Origin: Misgurnus anguillicaudatus
Lineage: Eukaryota > Chordata > Actinopteri > Cypriniformes > Cobitidae
NCBI RefSeq assembly: GCF_027580225.2
Contig: NC_073341.2
Location: 10,760,001 to 10,824,000 of the forward strand
Length of the DNA stretch: 64,000 bases
Direction of reading: 5' to 3'
Of the stretch, positions 1 to 12,795 are shown piece after piece. Under the pieces are notes generated by a model that searched no databases, had not been told where the DNA came from, and saw only the letters and a list, made by a program, of their open reading frames with translations. How positions within the stretch are numbered: the stretch's first letter is position 1; each line of letters opens with the position of its first letter. The translations under genes and the position numbers were made by a program.

Positions 1-2344
1 CACCAAATCACAAGTGCAGAAATACACAAACCATTCACACCTATTTTAAAAATATCAATTTCTATATGTAACTCCAATGATAACATTTTAGTCTGCAATT
101 GATCTATAAGATGAACGGGTCAGTCTGACTAGAGGACGGCCCGTCTGACTCGGCACAACCCAAACAGACAGTCACTTTTTTGATGTTTCACTAAACGTCC
201 ACAGGGCTGCATACACTCGCACTCCACCTCGCTGTATAATTTAACACCCGTCTGGTCTGGCTGCAGGCGTGGAGGCCGCTTGACAGACAAAAATGACAGA
301 AATAACAGCTGGACAGATTCGCAGTCACACACGAGCCAAACCAGAGTCTGGACAGGGTGACCGCCGCAGCCACCTCGTGCCGCTGTCAGCGGGGCAGCGT
401 GACGGTACTTCATTTTAGGAGTTCAACCGGTTGACTCTGCCGTAGGGTGTAATCTGCATGCATTGTGCTGCATCATGCCTGAGAACTCTTATTATAACAA
501 ATCTTTGACTCAGCCCTGCGTCTATTTATATTTTCAAACAAAACACAGAAAACACTGCATCTTTTGCATTAGACACTGTATTTTTACAGTTTCGAAAAAA
601 TGCAAGTGGTACTTGCCCATGCAAAACATGCGGTCATGATACTAGGGCGTTTTGGGTTGTCGCAATGCAACTCCTAAAGCCGAAGGTATACAAGGGCGGG
701 CCGTCCGCATGCTGTCATTTTCCTCATCAGGAGGGTCCCCGGTCAGACCAGCGAGTTGTCCTACACCCGACGCAAAGCAGCACTTCTCGCCCCGTATGTG
801 ACCTCCAAGCATTTCAAACGCATGCACAGACACACACATGCATGCAGTTCCAAAAAACATCAAGAGGTGTGCGTGTATGCGTGTGTTTGTCTTGATGGGC
901 AGTACTGCGCAGACTGGATGCAGAGCTGGTGGTTTGTCTGACTGCGATTAACTGCGTTAAATTATTTTAACGCGTTAATGATTATTAGTTAATCGCATGC
1001 GTTAACGTGTTAACGCTGACAAGTCCTCATTTATTTATAACCCAACATGTGTTCTGTTCAATATTTACCCAGCATTGGGTTAAAAATAACCCAGCAGAAT
1101 TTAGAGTTACCATGCAAACAGTCGTAGTTCATAAAGTTTGTAATATAAATGTTTCCTTACAAAATCGCTTCACATCAGAAGACATTTAATAACTGCATGG
1201 ATTAAATTCTTGATGAATGGATGCACTTTTGAAATGTTAAAAATGGGGCACTATCCAATGCCATTATAAAGCTGCATAGCTTTTATATATTTCAGCTGTG
1301 TTTGACTGAAAGAAAAAAGTAATATACACTAAAATATGGCCTATTTGTAATTTTAGGGTGAACTACTCCTTTAAGTGCCAACGTAAAGTTAACATTAGCA
1401 AGTTGCAACATTACCAGCTTCTCAAAAAAAAAAAAAAAAATCTGTGTTTTTGTCAACAAAGGCTTCAGTCAACCGCATCTAAACAGCCACCCCCTAATGC
1501 ATATCTCCCAGCAGATATAATGGAGTGCTACTCACTCAATTCAAAACCGTTGCTGACTTCTGTTATTGAAGACAAAATACACACACTCACCTGGTTCAGA
1601 AATGAGTTATCACATTAAGATATCCGACAGATGTCTGAAGCCATTAAAGTTTAAAAAACAGCCTTTCAGACAGATCACATTATAAATACTTTCATCCTAT
1701 GAACACTGGGAGAACAACGAGACAGAAACGAGAAATGTTGAGCTATTCATGCACTAATGGAATCTTGTCTTTTATGGTATCTTGGCTTATTTCTGATTAA
1801 TTGGGTTTTAGTTCAGATGAAAACAAAGACGGTATGTTTTAAGGATTGAAGACATAGTGATGGTTAAAAGAACTTTGTTAAAAGCCAAGTAAGAAATTTC
1901 CTGCATTTGTGTATTTGTCAATCTCACTAAGAAATGTCTGAGGGAATATTTTATCCCATAATTGAAAGAAAAAATATTTTGCTTAAAAATAATGCAGATT
2001 TTTTTAAACCTTTAAGGTTTTTAATTAAGCAAAATTTCCTAAATCTAATTGCATACATGAATTTTTTTTCGCTTTATGTTTTTGTAATACATCTTTATTA
2101 AAAGCAGCATAAATTTTGTTTTAGACAATGAATGATATGGAGTACAAATAATGTTAATGTGACCTAGCATGTAAACCCCAGCTAGACTTTCTAAATAAAA
2201 TCATCCTTCATAATGTAAATAACATTGTGTCAAAATATAACCTTGATATCTTTAATATTGACTGATTAAAATCACGTCAAATAACGAAATAAGAAAAGTT
2301 TTTATATAATTACGGCAATGTACAAAATATCTTGATATAATATA

Positions 2345-3327
2345 TAGGGATGCTCCAATCATGATTTTTACAGCCGATACCAAGTACAGATTTCTTGCGG
2401 TCAAAATACAGATGTTGCCTTTGTTATATCATTTAATCAGCTATAATATTGTTTTTTAACAGAGTCCAATAAATGAGCACATTCAATATTTATTCCACAA
2501 AGAGCAATTTAATATACCAATGAGAAGGCTTATGCCTGTTAAAAGTAGGCATGGGCCGGTTTCTAGGTATGCCAAGGTTTTAAACAGTCAAGGTTTCAAA
2601 ACCACTAAAATGTTCTGTGATACCGTGAGCTGTGTTTATACAAAATTGATTAAATCATTAAATTCATGTTATTGATTTGATGTTTACATTTAATATACAT
2701 TACGAAAATATTATATATTTTTTGACAGCATATTATAATTTAAAGGCTTTATTTTTACCTGGCATTTGAAATAACACACTTTAGTTTCGCAATGACAATA
2801 CCGCAACACCGTGAAACCGTAGTATTTTTGTTAAAGGTTATCATACCGCCAGAATCTTATACCGGCCTATGCCTAGTTAAAAGTAATGAAAATAAAACAC
2901 TGTACAGTCTTCAGTGTATGAATTAAATATAGATACATTCTTATAAAGTAAAACAGTTCTTTAGTCATAAGCAGTGATTTTATCTTTAATATTATTGACA
3001 AATAAATTAGGTTACGGTAGCGAGAGAGAACTTTGCACTGTCGCACTGAATAACAGGCTGTGTCTGTGTGTGCGTCGCAGGTGCACATTGCAGACAAGCT
3101 GCAAGGTAAAATAAAAGGTTAAACAGTCAAAACCTTAAAAAAACATGCAAATAATAAACTTTCGGCATGAAGATGAAATGTCAGCGATAGATGTCGTGAA
3201 CATGGTGTTTGATGGGGATGTGAAGACGCGTTTGAAAGATCGGTTCATGACATTGGCAAATTTAGAACCGATCGAGTCATTTAAAGCGATGATCGGCCGA
3301 TACTGATCTAAGGTTGGAGCATCCCTA
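2345..3327. mobile_element. Non-autonomous hAT-type element, interrupted by a second hAT element
   Basis: The termini are inverted: TAGGGATGCTCCAATC at the left and GGTTGGAGCATCCCTA at the right. The flanks ATAATATA (2337-2344) and ATAACATT (3328-3335) agree at 6 of 8 positions, consistent with an old 8-bp target duplication. There is no long ORF and no transposase. Subterminal GATCGGCCGATAC-like repeats resemble other elements in this window (for example around 24.9 kb). Confidence 0.7.
2546..2875. mobile_element. Short hAT-type element with a perfect 8-bp target duplication
   Basis: The terminal inverted repeats are TAGGCATGGGCCGG at the left and CCGGCCTATGCCTA at the right. They are flanked by identical 8-bp copies of GTTAAAAG (2538-2545 and 2876-2883). 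At 330 bp with no ORF it is a miniature, non-autonomous element. It sits inside the larger element 2345-3327 and so inserted later. Confidence 0.88.
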
Positions 3328-3586
3328 ATAACATTCAAATGATTTGTGGCATAAAACATCAATCATTTTGACCCATCCTATGTATCTTTTTTCTACCCAT
3401 GCGATTTACGACTTGTTTTGTGGTCCAGGGTCACATATATGGTCCGAGGTGTGCGTTTGAGTAGAGGCGGAGACTGATTTGCATATTCATAGATAGAATA
3501 TACTAAATAAGGTAATTACATTTAAGCAGTTTTAACGCATGTAGAAATTATAGTCACAGGAAAACTTTTACATATGCTATTATAAT

Positions 3587-5469
3587 TAGGGCTGGGAATT
3601 GTTAGGAATTTCACAATTCGATTTGATTTCGATTCTTGATGCTTCGATTCGATTTAATTCTATTCAATATTGATTATTTGCTTCAGTATCGATTCGGTAA
3701 TAAGTAAATACACAAGCAATTAAATACCTGTGTATATGAAGAGTTTGGTTCCAAAACGTGATAAACACCATTTTTAAAAAATGTGTTACTACCAAAATTT
3801 GTATTGTATCAGGTCAGTATTTAAAAGTAAATTCTTAATTTTACGCAAAATTCAATATCCGCCGTGTTATTCTGTCATCTTCTCTCCCTTTTTTCCCAAA
3901 ACGCAATAAACGCCAATTCTCCTTTTCTGCAGAATGCAATAAATCCACTCAACAAATCACAGCGCACCATTCACGCAATGTAAACAAACAATGGCAGCGC
4001 GTTGAGTACACGGAATCCTAGTTTTCCTCATCTACTTTGTACTTCGTGATCAACAAACAAACAAAAACAAAATAATACTTTAATGGCATTGATAAACCTG
4101 TGATGGTTTTCTGTGACGGGAAAGAAATGCCATCAACATCTAATAATTTACGCGAGAGGCACTCAGGAGAACATCACTTGTTCTCCTGACAGCATCAAGC
4201 TTCTCTCATGCTAACACATTGACCCCAGAGGATCGTATGAAAAACTTTCCATTATTTTACTTAAAGTCAACGAAAATCGAGCAGGACCAAAACATTTTAC
4301 AGCTGATCGCTATGAAAAAGCGATGACGACACAATGTTCCAAGTATAACCGCAGCAATGTTTTGATTAATGCCATTAATGTTACTTTTTTATTCAGTGTA
4401 TACCACTAGTCAACTAAATGAATATAACATGACAAAGATGAATGCACATTATATATTGATTCAATAGATTTATAGCATTTTGAAAAAAAAGAATCCGTTT
4501 TTATAATAAATCTTTGAAAATCAAGTTATGGATTTGAATTTTTTATGTTTTTATAACCTAAAGATGCTATGTGAAAGTTTGTAACCGAAATAGTGGTTTT
4601 CATCTTGTCACTCTTTGGTATGGAAAACATGTTTTTACTGAAATTTGTCAAAATTGATTTATTGCGTTTTGGAACCAAACTCTTCATACGTTTACAGGAT
4701 TTTGAAAGACTGTGGCGGTGATGACGTCACACGCCGATTAGCATATATGTGATGCCATTGCGTCGTGTTTTAATCTTTGATCTATCACATTATACTTCAT
4801 TTTAACACAACTGAATGCTATTTTTACATATTATCTGGTCTTTGGTCTATAAAAATAGTGACCAAACACAACCCAGTAACGACCCCCTTTAATCCAATCA
4901 GCTCTTTCTTCTACTGCTGCTAAAAACGGGACATCGTCTGACAAAATCATCATACATTTACATTGAGGCTGTACTGATGTTTGCTCTTCTCATCAGTGTT
5001 GTTGCTTGCACACAGACTCACAACAAGAGAACGGGTATGTGTGGGAAACACTACTGCTAACCTTTCGTTAAGTCATGATGAACTCGACCATCCGTCTTTT
5101 CTGTCAGTAACATCCATTACTGTTGGCGTTTACGCGAAAAAGAAATCACACAGAGTTAAAATACTTTCACTGTATTTTATGCGCGAGATGCGGCACGCAA
5201 CATGAGAGAGGGGAGGGGTAGGGAGGGAGGCGGACTGAGTGCTCGCTACAATGAACTAAGGCGTTTTAAATAGTAAAATAAAAATGGGAATCATGCTGTT
5301 TTGGTAAAGGGCGTCTTGTACACCCCTGAACACTCTCATTAGAGTGTTGACCACAGCGCCGCCACTGGCCGGTGGGCTGAATCGATTCATAGGATTTGTT
5401 GAATCGATATTGAATTGAGAAACAAATAATTGCAATGCATTAATGAATCAATATTTTTACCCAGCAGTA
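3587..5469. mobile_element. hAT-type element (about 1.9 kb) carrying a nested insertion
   Basis: The left end TAGGGCTGGGAATTG and right end ACCCAGCAGTA are inverted relatives. The flanks ATTATAAT (3579-3586) and ATTTTAAT (5470-5477) match at 7 of 8 bases, which fits an 8-bp duplication. Subterminal ATCGATTC-type repeats occur at both ends. No transposase reading frame survives. Confidence 0.72.
3737..4686. mobile_element. TA-flanked inverted-repeat element nested in a hAT element
   Basis: A perfect 22-bp terminal inverted repeat begins TGAAGAGTTTGGTTCCAAAA and is mirrored at the right end. TA dinucleotides lie at 3735-3736 and 4687-4688, consistent with a mariner/Tc1-type target. The repeat continues imperfectly inwards for roughly 100 bp on each side. 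The interior has no meaningful ORF. Confidence 0.75.
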
Positions 5470-5774
5470 ATTTTAATGCTAAACGATTAGTTTTAAGTGA
5501 TAAAATTATCGAATACAGGAAGACTTTAATTATCATAAAAACAATATAATAACGCAAGAGAAATGGTGATAAAACCTTCCTTAATAATTTCATGTAAAAA
5601 AAGTACATTTTGGAAGAAAAAGTTTCATTCATATAGAGTATATGACCTGAATAGTCTTCATTCCAATCAGTGCTGTTACAACAGCAAGCTAACATGTTGA
5701 ATAGTTTGTATAAGAGAAATGGTCAATCAATGGTTTTTGTGTACTGCGCTTTTTAATGTCTCTCTTGTGCTTAC

Positions 5775-5776
<2 letters not shown>

Positions 5777-5809
<33 letters not shown>

Positions 5810-5897
5810 CTGGGCCTGAGGCCACAGTAAGAGCCTACACACACGTCCGTCACACACCCACCACCCAACGGAAATGAGAACCATTCCATCCTGCCAC

Positions 5898-5983
<86 letters not shown>
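5777..5983. repeat. Paired microsatellites, (TG)n then (AC)n
   Basis: A (TG) run at 5777-5807 and an (AC) run at 5901-5983 (about 41 units) are separated by about 93 bp of unique sequence. The two runs are complementary, so they can pair as an inverted repeat. The long cysteine-valine reading frames here are artefacts of the dinucleotide repeat. Confidence 0.97.
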
Positions 5984-5985
<2 letters not shown>

Positions 5986-7431
5986 GTATGGCTTCACCAG
6001 AGTGCCATGAGACCAAAACCTCTTTGTGGTAAAGCATACAGTAGTGAAACCAAATATATTTATTTCTTATATAAGTGACGACAGATCAGCAAACCTTCAG
6101 AAAATAAAGTATTTGCAGTGAGAACTCCACTAAAAAAAACCATATGCACACACAAAAAAACAACACACACATAGAGAGGCGTTTTTTAGGAGTGTCTGCA
6201 CCCACTCCTCTTCCCAGTCACTTGTTAAGGACACTGCTTCCTGTTCCGGCTCCTCCCACGAGGGGACAGAGGCATGGAATAGCACTCATGGGGGCGAGAG
6301 AGGAGTGGAGGGGCGGACAGCCAAATAAACTTTCCTCCAGACGCACTCATTCATTCAGGACAGACCTGCAGCCGTCAGATCATTTCTCATATAAACGCTC
6401 TTTGATTTTAATGTGCGCAGCTGAAAGGAAGTCTGCTGAACTAAATGAGAGTTGTTAACACACCTTCTCAATATTAATTAATTGCAGCGGCCTGGCTGCC
6501 TTTTTTATGCAATAAACATCAGTTAATTTAGTCAAGTTGAAACTGAATAGTACAGATTTTTTTCCTGCCGAGCACACGCAGATTGATTCCAGGTGTTTAA
6601 AGACAATAACGAGACTCCAGCCAGCATTCATAACTAACTTAAGACACATAATAATTTCAATGCAACATTGATTCAAAAGGCATAATTACTTCCACTCCAG
6701 GTCAAATCAGCAGATGTCCACTGGAAGATATCATCTCAGCTGAAAACTATGTTATGTTCATTAAAAAAAAATAGATATAGATGTCTAATCCAAAACCTAG
6801 CACTCAATACAATAAGCAGAAACTTTGTGCACCACGTAAATAAAGTACTCCTTATGTCAAACGCACAACAGACTACAACAATTAAAAAGTTTTACATATG
6901 TCGCAAAGTGATAATGAAATACTGATAAGCATTAAAAATGCGCTATGGCACCAATTATGTGTATGTGTGCTATGTAGATTGAAATATATTGATTCATACT
7001 AACATAACTATGTATTACGAGGTATATGTCTAATAAAAAAATTCCCATCTCAATGCATTCCAGGTGAGTGCTGTACCCTGTGTAACATCAGCGTTTAAAA
7101 ATTAGTGTTGTAAACGCACAGTTTACGTATACATTGTGCAAAACCGCACTTAGCAGTTATGTGTCTGAAACTGTAGAATGTAGCATCTATTTACATGTAT
7201 ATCTATGGTCCAACGTGATGCGAAAGAGTGGAGGTGGGGACTAATTTGCAAATTCAGATCTATGGTCAAAGCTGTGCGATTGAGAAGAGGCAGGGACTAA
7301 TTTGCATATTCATAGATCCACATACTAAATGATGCAAGGGTGTCGAGTTATATTTAAGCTGTTTTAAAGCATGAAAAATGTATTGTGACAGGTCAAAGTT
7401 TGATATGTGCTATTATGATGCTCAAATATAC

Positions 7432-8538
7432 GTTTTAACCGACGGGCAACCTTCCGATCTCTCTGATGAAGCCAATACGGAAGTGATTTAAACTGCAATT
7501 CATCGACTGGCCGCTAGAGGCTGGCTCCAAAAGGGAGTCAATTCCCATATACACCCATGTTAAATTACCATTTGTATAGTAGAAAATAATAAGTTTACAG
7601 CCTGGTACAAAAAATAGTTTTTGGCCTGTATAGCTAAGTTTGCCCTTCATGACAACTGTGAGGGGGGTGAATTCTTTTGTAACTCCTCCGTTTAAATGAT
7701 ATTAAGCTTTAAAGTTCTGCATAATTAAGGGCATGGCCACACACAGCCACTGCGGTCACTAGAATCGAGCTAGGCAGGCGTGGTTTCAGCAACCAGACAC
7801 CTCAGCTTCACCCATGTCCCGCCTCCTATCCCATTTTTGGATATCCGCGAGTGATGCGCGATTGACGCTCGGCCAAGATGGCGACAACAGGCAACTCCTA
7901 CTTTAAGCTTCAAAAACGATCTTCAGAAACAAATGGGTGACGTCACGGACACTATGTCCATCTTTTTTACAGTCTATGGTTTTAACCCTAGCTCGTTTGG
8001 TAGTGACAGCAGTGGCACTTCACCCGTCACTCAAGTGGCCATTCCCTTAATTATGCAAATTTTAAGGCTTAAAGGCAGGGTCCATGATGTCTGAAAGCCA
8101 ATGTTGACATGTGAATCACCTAAACAAATACACCCCTACCCCAATAGAATCTGGATCTTGTTGTTTCGTTCACATGCATCTTACTGCTGATTGGCTACTA
8201 AGTGTGTTTTGGTAGTCGGCCCGACTACCTTTTCCAAAGCGTTTTTCAGAAATTGTGCACTACGCCTTTATTATAATTTAAACGGATGAGTAACAAAAAA
8301 ATTACCACCACCCACAGCTGTCATGAAGGGCAAAATTAGCTATATAGACCAAAAACATTTTTTGTACCAGGCTGTAAACTCATTATTTTCTACTATACAA
8401 ATGGTAATTTAACATGGGAGTCTATGGGAATCGACTCCCTTTTGGAACCAGCCTCTTGGCGCCAGTCGATGAATTGAAGTTTAAGTAACCTCCGTGTTGG
8501 TTCTCGATAGAGATTGGAGGGTTGCCCCTTGGTTTTAA
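7432..8538. mobile_element. Fold-back (palindromic) repeat element, about 1.1 kb
   Basis: The sequence 7432-7680 recurs in inverted form at about 8290-8538. Both carry GGCAACC...TC near the ends, the same fragment matching GTACCAGGCTGTAAACT, and the segment around the GGAGTC-containing motif. The centre (about 7700-8270) holds further repeat-like sequence, including a separate segment near 8060-8250. There is no coding capacity. It is best described as a fold-back DNA element; I could not define a target duplication. Confidence 0.7.
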
Positions 8539-8656
8539 AAGATAAAATTATTTACTACAGGGAGACTTTACAATTGTCTTAGAAGTCACCTCACTAGGTT
8601 TTGAAAACGGAGCTCATAACTACAATGTTAAGAAGCCAGAATGGCACTGTACTCAC

Positions 8657-8697
8657 TTTTTCAAAGGGTCGATCACGGTCTTCTGAATCTGATTGAC
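8657..8697 (-). CDS. bin3: bin3 coding exon 6 (last exon inside the window)
   Basis: This 41-nt exon has a good acceptor (minus strand ...cttcacgcag) and donor (gtgagt). It encodes VNQIQKTVIDPLK plus two bases of the next codon, residues 100-112 of the spliced product. This matches the vertebrate Bin3 segment that follows ...DAFNQEK at the previous exon boundary. The phase is compatible: exon 5 ends on a complete codon. The segment lies in the BAR domain, the antiparallel coiled-coil that dimerises and binds curved membranes. The next exon, expected to begin with a Phe-Gly-Ser segment, is not visible, so the product is incomplete here because of the window edge and not because the gene is broken. 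Confidence 0.93.
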
Positions 8698-8724
8698 CTG
8701 CGTGAAGACAAGAAACAAAAATCA

Positions 8725-8876
8725 CAATCAATCACATTTATACATGTGGCAAACGCTTTTGTTCAAACCGATATACGGCACATTTAATCTATACATTTTT
8801 TATCAGTATGCATGCTCCTTGGGGATTGAACCCTAACCTTTGCATTGGTAGCCCAATGCTCTATCACTTGAGCATA
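8725..8876 (-). mobile_element. tRNA-derived SINE-like remnant next to the exon 6 acceptor
   Basis: Read on the minus strand, this stretch contains a tRNA-like head: an A-box-like GATAGAGCATTGGGC and a B-box-like GGTTCAATCCCC (plus 8821-8832). A tail follows resembling AACAAAAGCGTTTGCCA and ATGTATAAATGT, the 3' end typical of fish tRNA SINEs. It is degenerate. It lies within about 30 nt of the polypyrimidine tract of exon 6. Confidence 0.6.
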
Positions 8877-11800
8877 CATAAAGAGTCATCCCAATGACAA
8901 GCATCAAAACAAGTTTTATGGATCATTAAGTTGAACACAACAAAAAATAAAAATAAATGACCCAAAAACTTTTGGGTGAAGCTAATTAGCAACAGGATTT
9001 AACATAGCCCCCACATCAACAACATCATCAGCCCCCCCCCCCCCAATACAAAGAGCGTAGAAGTGGGGAGAAAAAGTTTGTGACGTCTTCTTTTTTATTG
9101 TACTCCTGGCCTGAGGAAAGCGAGAAAGACGTGAATATTAATTGAGCAGTGAATACAAAAGGTTGGAATCATCGAGGGACTACACATGAAAGCACAGCCC
9201 CAGCTGGGGTTGCAATGCTGAAAAGGGTGGGCTGCTGTACAAGATGAAAGTTCACTGCAAACAAACATTTTTAACAATAACAGTTTATATTCCCTCCGTT
9301 CTTCTATGCGGTGTCAGGGCTGAAGAGAAGACAAGAGGAGGAGGAGGAGGTAAAGGAGGCAAGGAGGGGTGTTTGAGTTAAATGGGTGTAAACGAACGTC
9401 GCGTTGCCGCCTCAAGTCCCAAAACCAAAGTCTTAAAGTTGCCCACACAATTAAAATCTTAAACTTGCAACAAAGCATTTACATTGCAGATCTGAGATGT
9501 CAATAGGATGTGGTTGGCAGACACAATACGAACCTAACCTTGCAAACAGTGCAAGTAATGAGCAAACAGAGAACGTTAGAACGAGAATGTAAAGCCGACG
9601 CGAGCTGACAGACCCATCAGTGCATTGTAACTTATGGAGCTAATTAACATCTCACTCGCTATTGAGAGCAAAGTCAGTCACAGACAGCAAACAAAACTCG
9701 ACCTGAGAAGAGAATGATTCATTACAGTTGAGCTAACCATCGTTCAATTAAAGTCTTTAATCAAACAAGTCAAAAATAATAGTAAGAACAAAACAACAAT
9801 AAAGAACTAATAAAAAATGCAGAGTGGCAATTAGCTTGAGTAGCTACCATTGCAGATATCAGAGATCGTCAAACATAATCATTATAAATATTCTTTATTA
9901 TCATGAAAATACCTGAAAATGTTTGAAGAACAGCGACGTTAAAATGAATTTGCGTTAACATGTTAATTTTGACAGCTCTAATAAGAATACATATAGACAG
10001 GCGGCCACAGGCAGAAATTATATTTTGGTCACTGAGGGAGAAGCACTGGCCCGATCGGGCCACTGACAATACTGTTTACTGGCCCCAGCGTCTCTCATGA
10101 TGGCCCCGGGCCATCCTTTTTGTTGAGCCCTGACACAATACAGAAAATGGCCCCAATACTGAACTTTGGGGTACACCATAAAATGTTGGCTGGGATAAAA
10201 GAATTTAATGAAAATCTTTACATCTGTCATTTTTTCAGTTATCACAGAAGAGATAATTGTAGAGTTATAGCAAACAACAGGTCAAAGAAATAGAGAAAGA
10301 GATAAGCTATAATACCCATGAAAAAATACAACAGACAGTGGGAATGCAGTGATAGACTGTGCTCTCATTATATGGTATATACTTGCCTAAGGCATATACT
10401 AGCTCTAGTGTGTGAATCAGGGGCCAGAGATCAACCATACACATACACACAAAATGCATACAAACCCTGAAAAAAAAATCAATATTCCTTACCACTATCA
10501 TGGCTGCTAGTTATTACCATTGAAAGCTTCACAGGCCTTAAAACAGTTCAAACATTATTTGACACAGTCAATACACAGTGCAGGTTTAGAATGAAGTAAG
10601 TTATTATGAAAACATTCTGCCTATCTGTATCCACCCTTGGGCAATCCATTTTTTACTCAAAATAGAGCAAGGAAGTCTGTTTAGTTATCTTTAGCTGCCC
10701 TAAGTTTGATTCGGTTGGTAACCGTGACTAAACCTTTCAATTTGGGAAAAACAGGGGAGTTTGTTGCATGTTTGGTGCCTGATTCATGGAAGTCTCATTA
10801 ACCATTCAAGCATCCCAGGGTGGTAATTCACACCAGCACACTGCAAAATGCAGAGCTTAAAAATCAGCTGTGCTAACATCTCTCGTCGCCCACGGATAGT
10901 GCAGCATTCGCTGCCAAGTACCCATACAGTAGAGTATGAGAAAACGGTGCTCGGGCGAAGAGGAGAGAGCTGTGGAAAGCATTTGGCTTTGGTTAAACTG
11001 ACAGAGGGGTCAGCGAAGAGCAAGGATATTTGCATCAGGCTTCAATCTGCTATTTCTGAGATTTGCCGAACTGTGGACCGTATTACTAGAGGCACTTGTG
11101 GTATATTTTGCCCTGGTAGGCTTGTGCATGAGTGCATATCTATGACATGTTTGATTCGCAACTGCTAATGGCTTTACATATAATCTGTTTCTTGTTAAAA
11201 AAACTGTAGTACAATTAAAGCTTTTTCCTAGAGCAACCAAGAAATTAAATTGCAATATTAAATTGGGAACCATGTAGTAAAACATATCAAAAGGAAATGT
11301 TCCTCAAATTCATATTTTATATATACAAATGCCATGTTTGTAAAGTACAAATGTTTAATTTCATTAATTACGATAGATTCATTGATTCGTAATTGGCAAC
11401 ATGAGATCTCCCAAAAGTACTTCCACAAAAGAGTCCACCTCAAAAAACCTAATGTTGTTTGTATTTAAAAAGTCAAGTAATCCTGACTAAACATTACTTA
11501 AATTTTTTTTATTTTGGATCCATAACTTAAAGAGCACCCATTTCATTGCTAAAAAAATAACGTTATTTTGTGTATTTGGTATAATACAATAAGTTTGCGT
11601 GGTTTATGGTTAAAACAACACATTTTCCACATACCGTAAATTTTTGTAGCTCCAGATTTCACTCTCTTCCTAAAAAGCTCTGTGTCCCTGATTGGCCAGC
11701 TAATCTGTACGTTGTGATTGGTCTGAATACCTCTGACATCAGCCAGAAATGTGAGGCTCTTTATCATGTTTGAAAGATTCGTGCACAATGCAATGCTAAC

Positions 11801-12065
11801 AGGAGTTAACTTACAGGCTGTGAGTCCGAAGCGGGAGGAATTATGACAATGTTGGTCTTGTCAACGTCACCAATCCCAGGAAGTAAACGGTTTTCTACAA
11901 TCTGTGTGTTTGTTGTAGTCCAAGAAAAGAGATTTACGTTGGAGACGATACCTCGCGTCATCGTTTACTTTGGGGTTTGTACCTTTTGCATATCGATAAC
12001 ATGTACTAATACACACTTACACACCAAAGGAAATGTTAAATCGTAAATCGGACCATTGGTGCTCT

Positions 12066-12795
12066 TTAAAGGAATAGTCTACTCATTTTCAATATTAAAA
12101 TATGTTATTACCTTAACTAAGAACTGTGATACATCCCTCTATCATCTGTGTGCGTGCACGTAAGCGCTGGAGCGCGCTGCGACGCTTCGATAGCATTTAG
12201 CTTAGCCCCATTCATTCAATGGTACCATTTAGAGATAAAGTTAGAAGTGACCAAACACATCAACGTTTTTCCTATTTAAGACGAGTAGTTATACGAGAAA
12301 GTTTGGTGGTACAAAACAAAACGTAGCGCTTTTCTAAGCGGATTTAAAAGAGGAACTATATTTTATGGCGTAATAGCACTTTTGGGAGTACTTCGACGCG
12401 GCGCAGTAACACCATCCCTCTCCCATTATGAGAGTGAGAAGGGGAGCGGACTTTTCAGGCGAGTCCAAGTACTCCCAAAAGTGCTATTACGCCATAAAAT
12501 ATAGTTCCTCTTTTAAATCTGCTTAGAAAAGCGCTACGTTTTATTTTGTACCACCAAACTTGCTCGTATAACTACTCGTCTTAAATAGGAAAAACGTTGA
12601 TGTGTTTGGTCACTTCTAACTTTATCTCTGATTGGTTCCATTGAATGAATGGGGCTAAGCTAAATGCTATCGAAGTGTCGCAGCGCGCTCCAGCGCTTAC
12701 GTGCATGCACACAGATGATAGAGGGATGTATCAACAATTCTTAGTTAAGGTAATAACATAGTTTAATATTGAAAATGAGTAGACTATTCCTTTAA
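12066..12795. mobile_element. Near-perfect 730-bp palindrome flanked by TTAA
   Basis: The left arm 12066-12393 and right arm 12467-12795 are inverted copies with very few differences, separated by a 73-bp loop. The ends are TTAAAGGAATAGTCTACTC and its complement. TTAA occurs at both termini (12066-12069 and 12792-12795), consistent with a TTAA-targeting (piggyBac-like) fold-back element. There is no coding potential. Arm similarity this high suggests a recent insertion or arm homogenisation. Confidence 0.88.

Larger units (their letters stand above)
1..8656 (-). other. bin3: bin3 intron 6 (partial, runs off the left edge)
   Basis: Everything to the left of exon 6 is non-coding as far as I can read. 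I looked on the minus strand for the rest of the BAR domain (the part that follows ...VIDPLKK in vertebrate Bin3) and did not find it, so the remaining exons should lie beyond position 1. The interval holds several delimited DNA transposons (listed separately), a double AC/GT microsatellite near 5.8-6.0 kb and AT-rich filler. Positions 1-2340 and 5990-7200 show nothing recognisable beyond low-complexity tracts. A related dispersed sequence recurs at about 3437-3585 and 7261-7420. Confidence 0.7.

Noticed and set aside
5689..6037. Cysteine-valine-rich ORFs near 5.9 kb
   Set aside because: Produced entirely by the AC/TG dinucleotide repeat.
1..8656. Search for the remaining bin3 exons (second half of the BAR domain)
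   Set aside because: No minus-strand segment encoding the expected continuation was found, so the exons are taken to lie outside the window rather than lost.
10848..11168. 106-codon plus-strand ORF in bin3 intron 5
   Set aside because: No domain, no conserved pattern and no neighbouring exon; a comparable ORF overlaps on the other strand.
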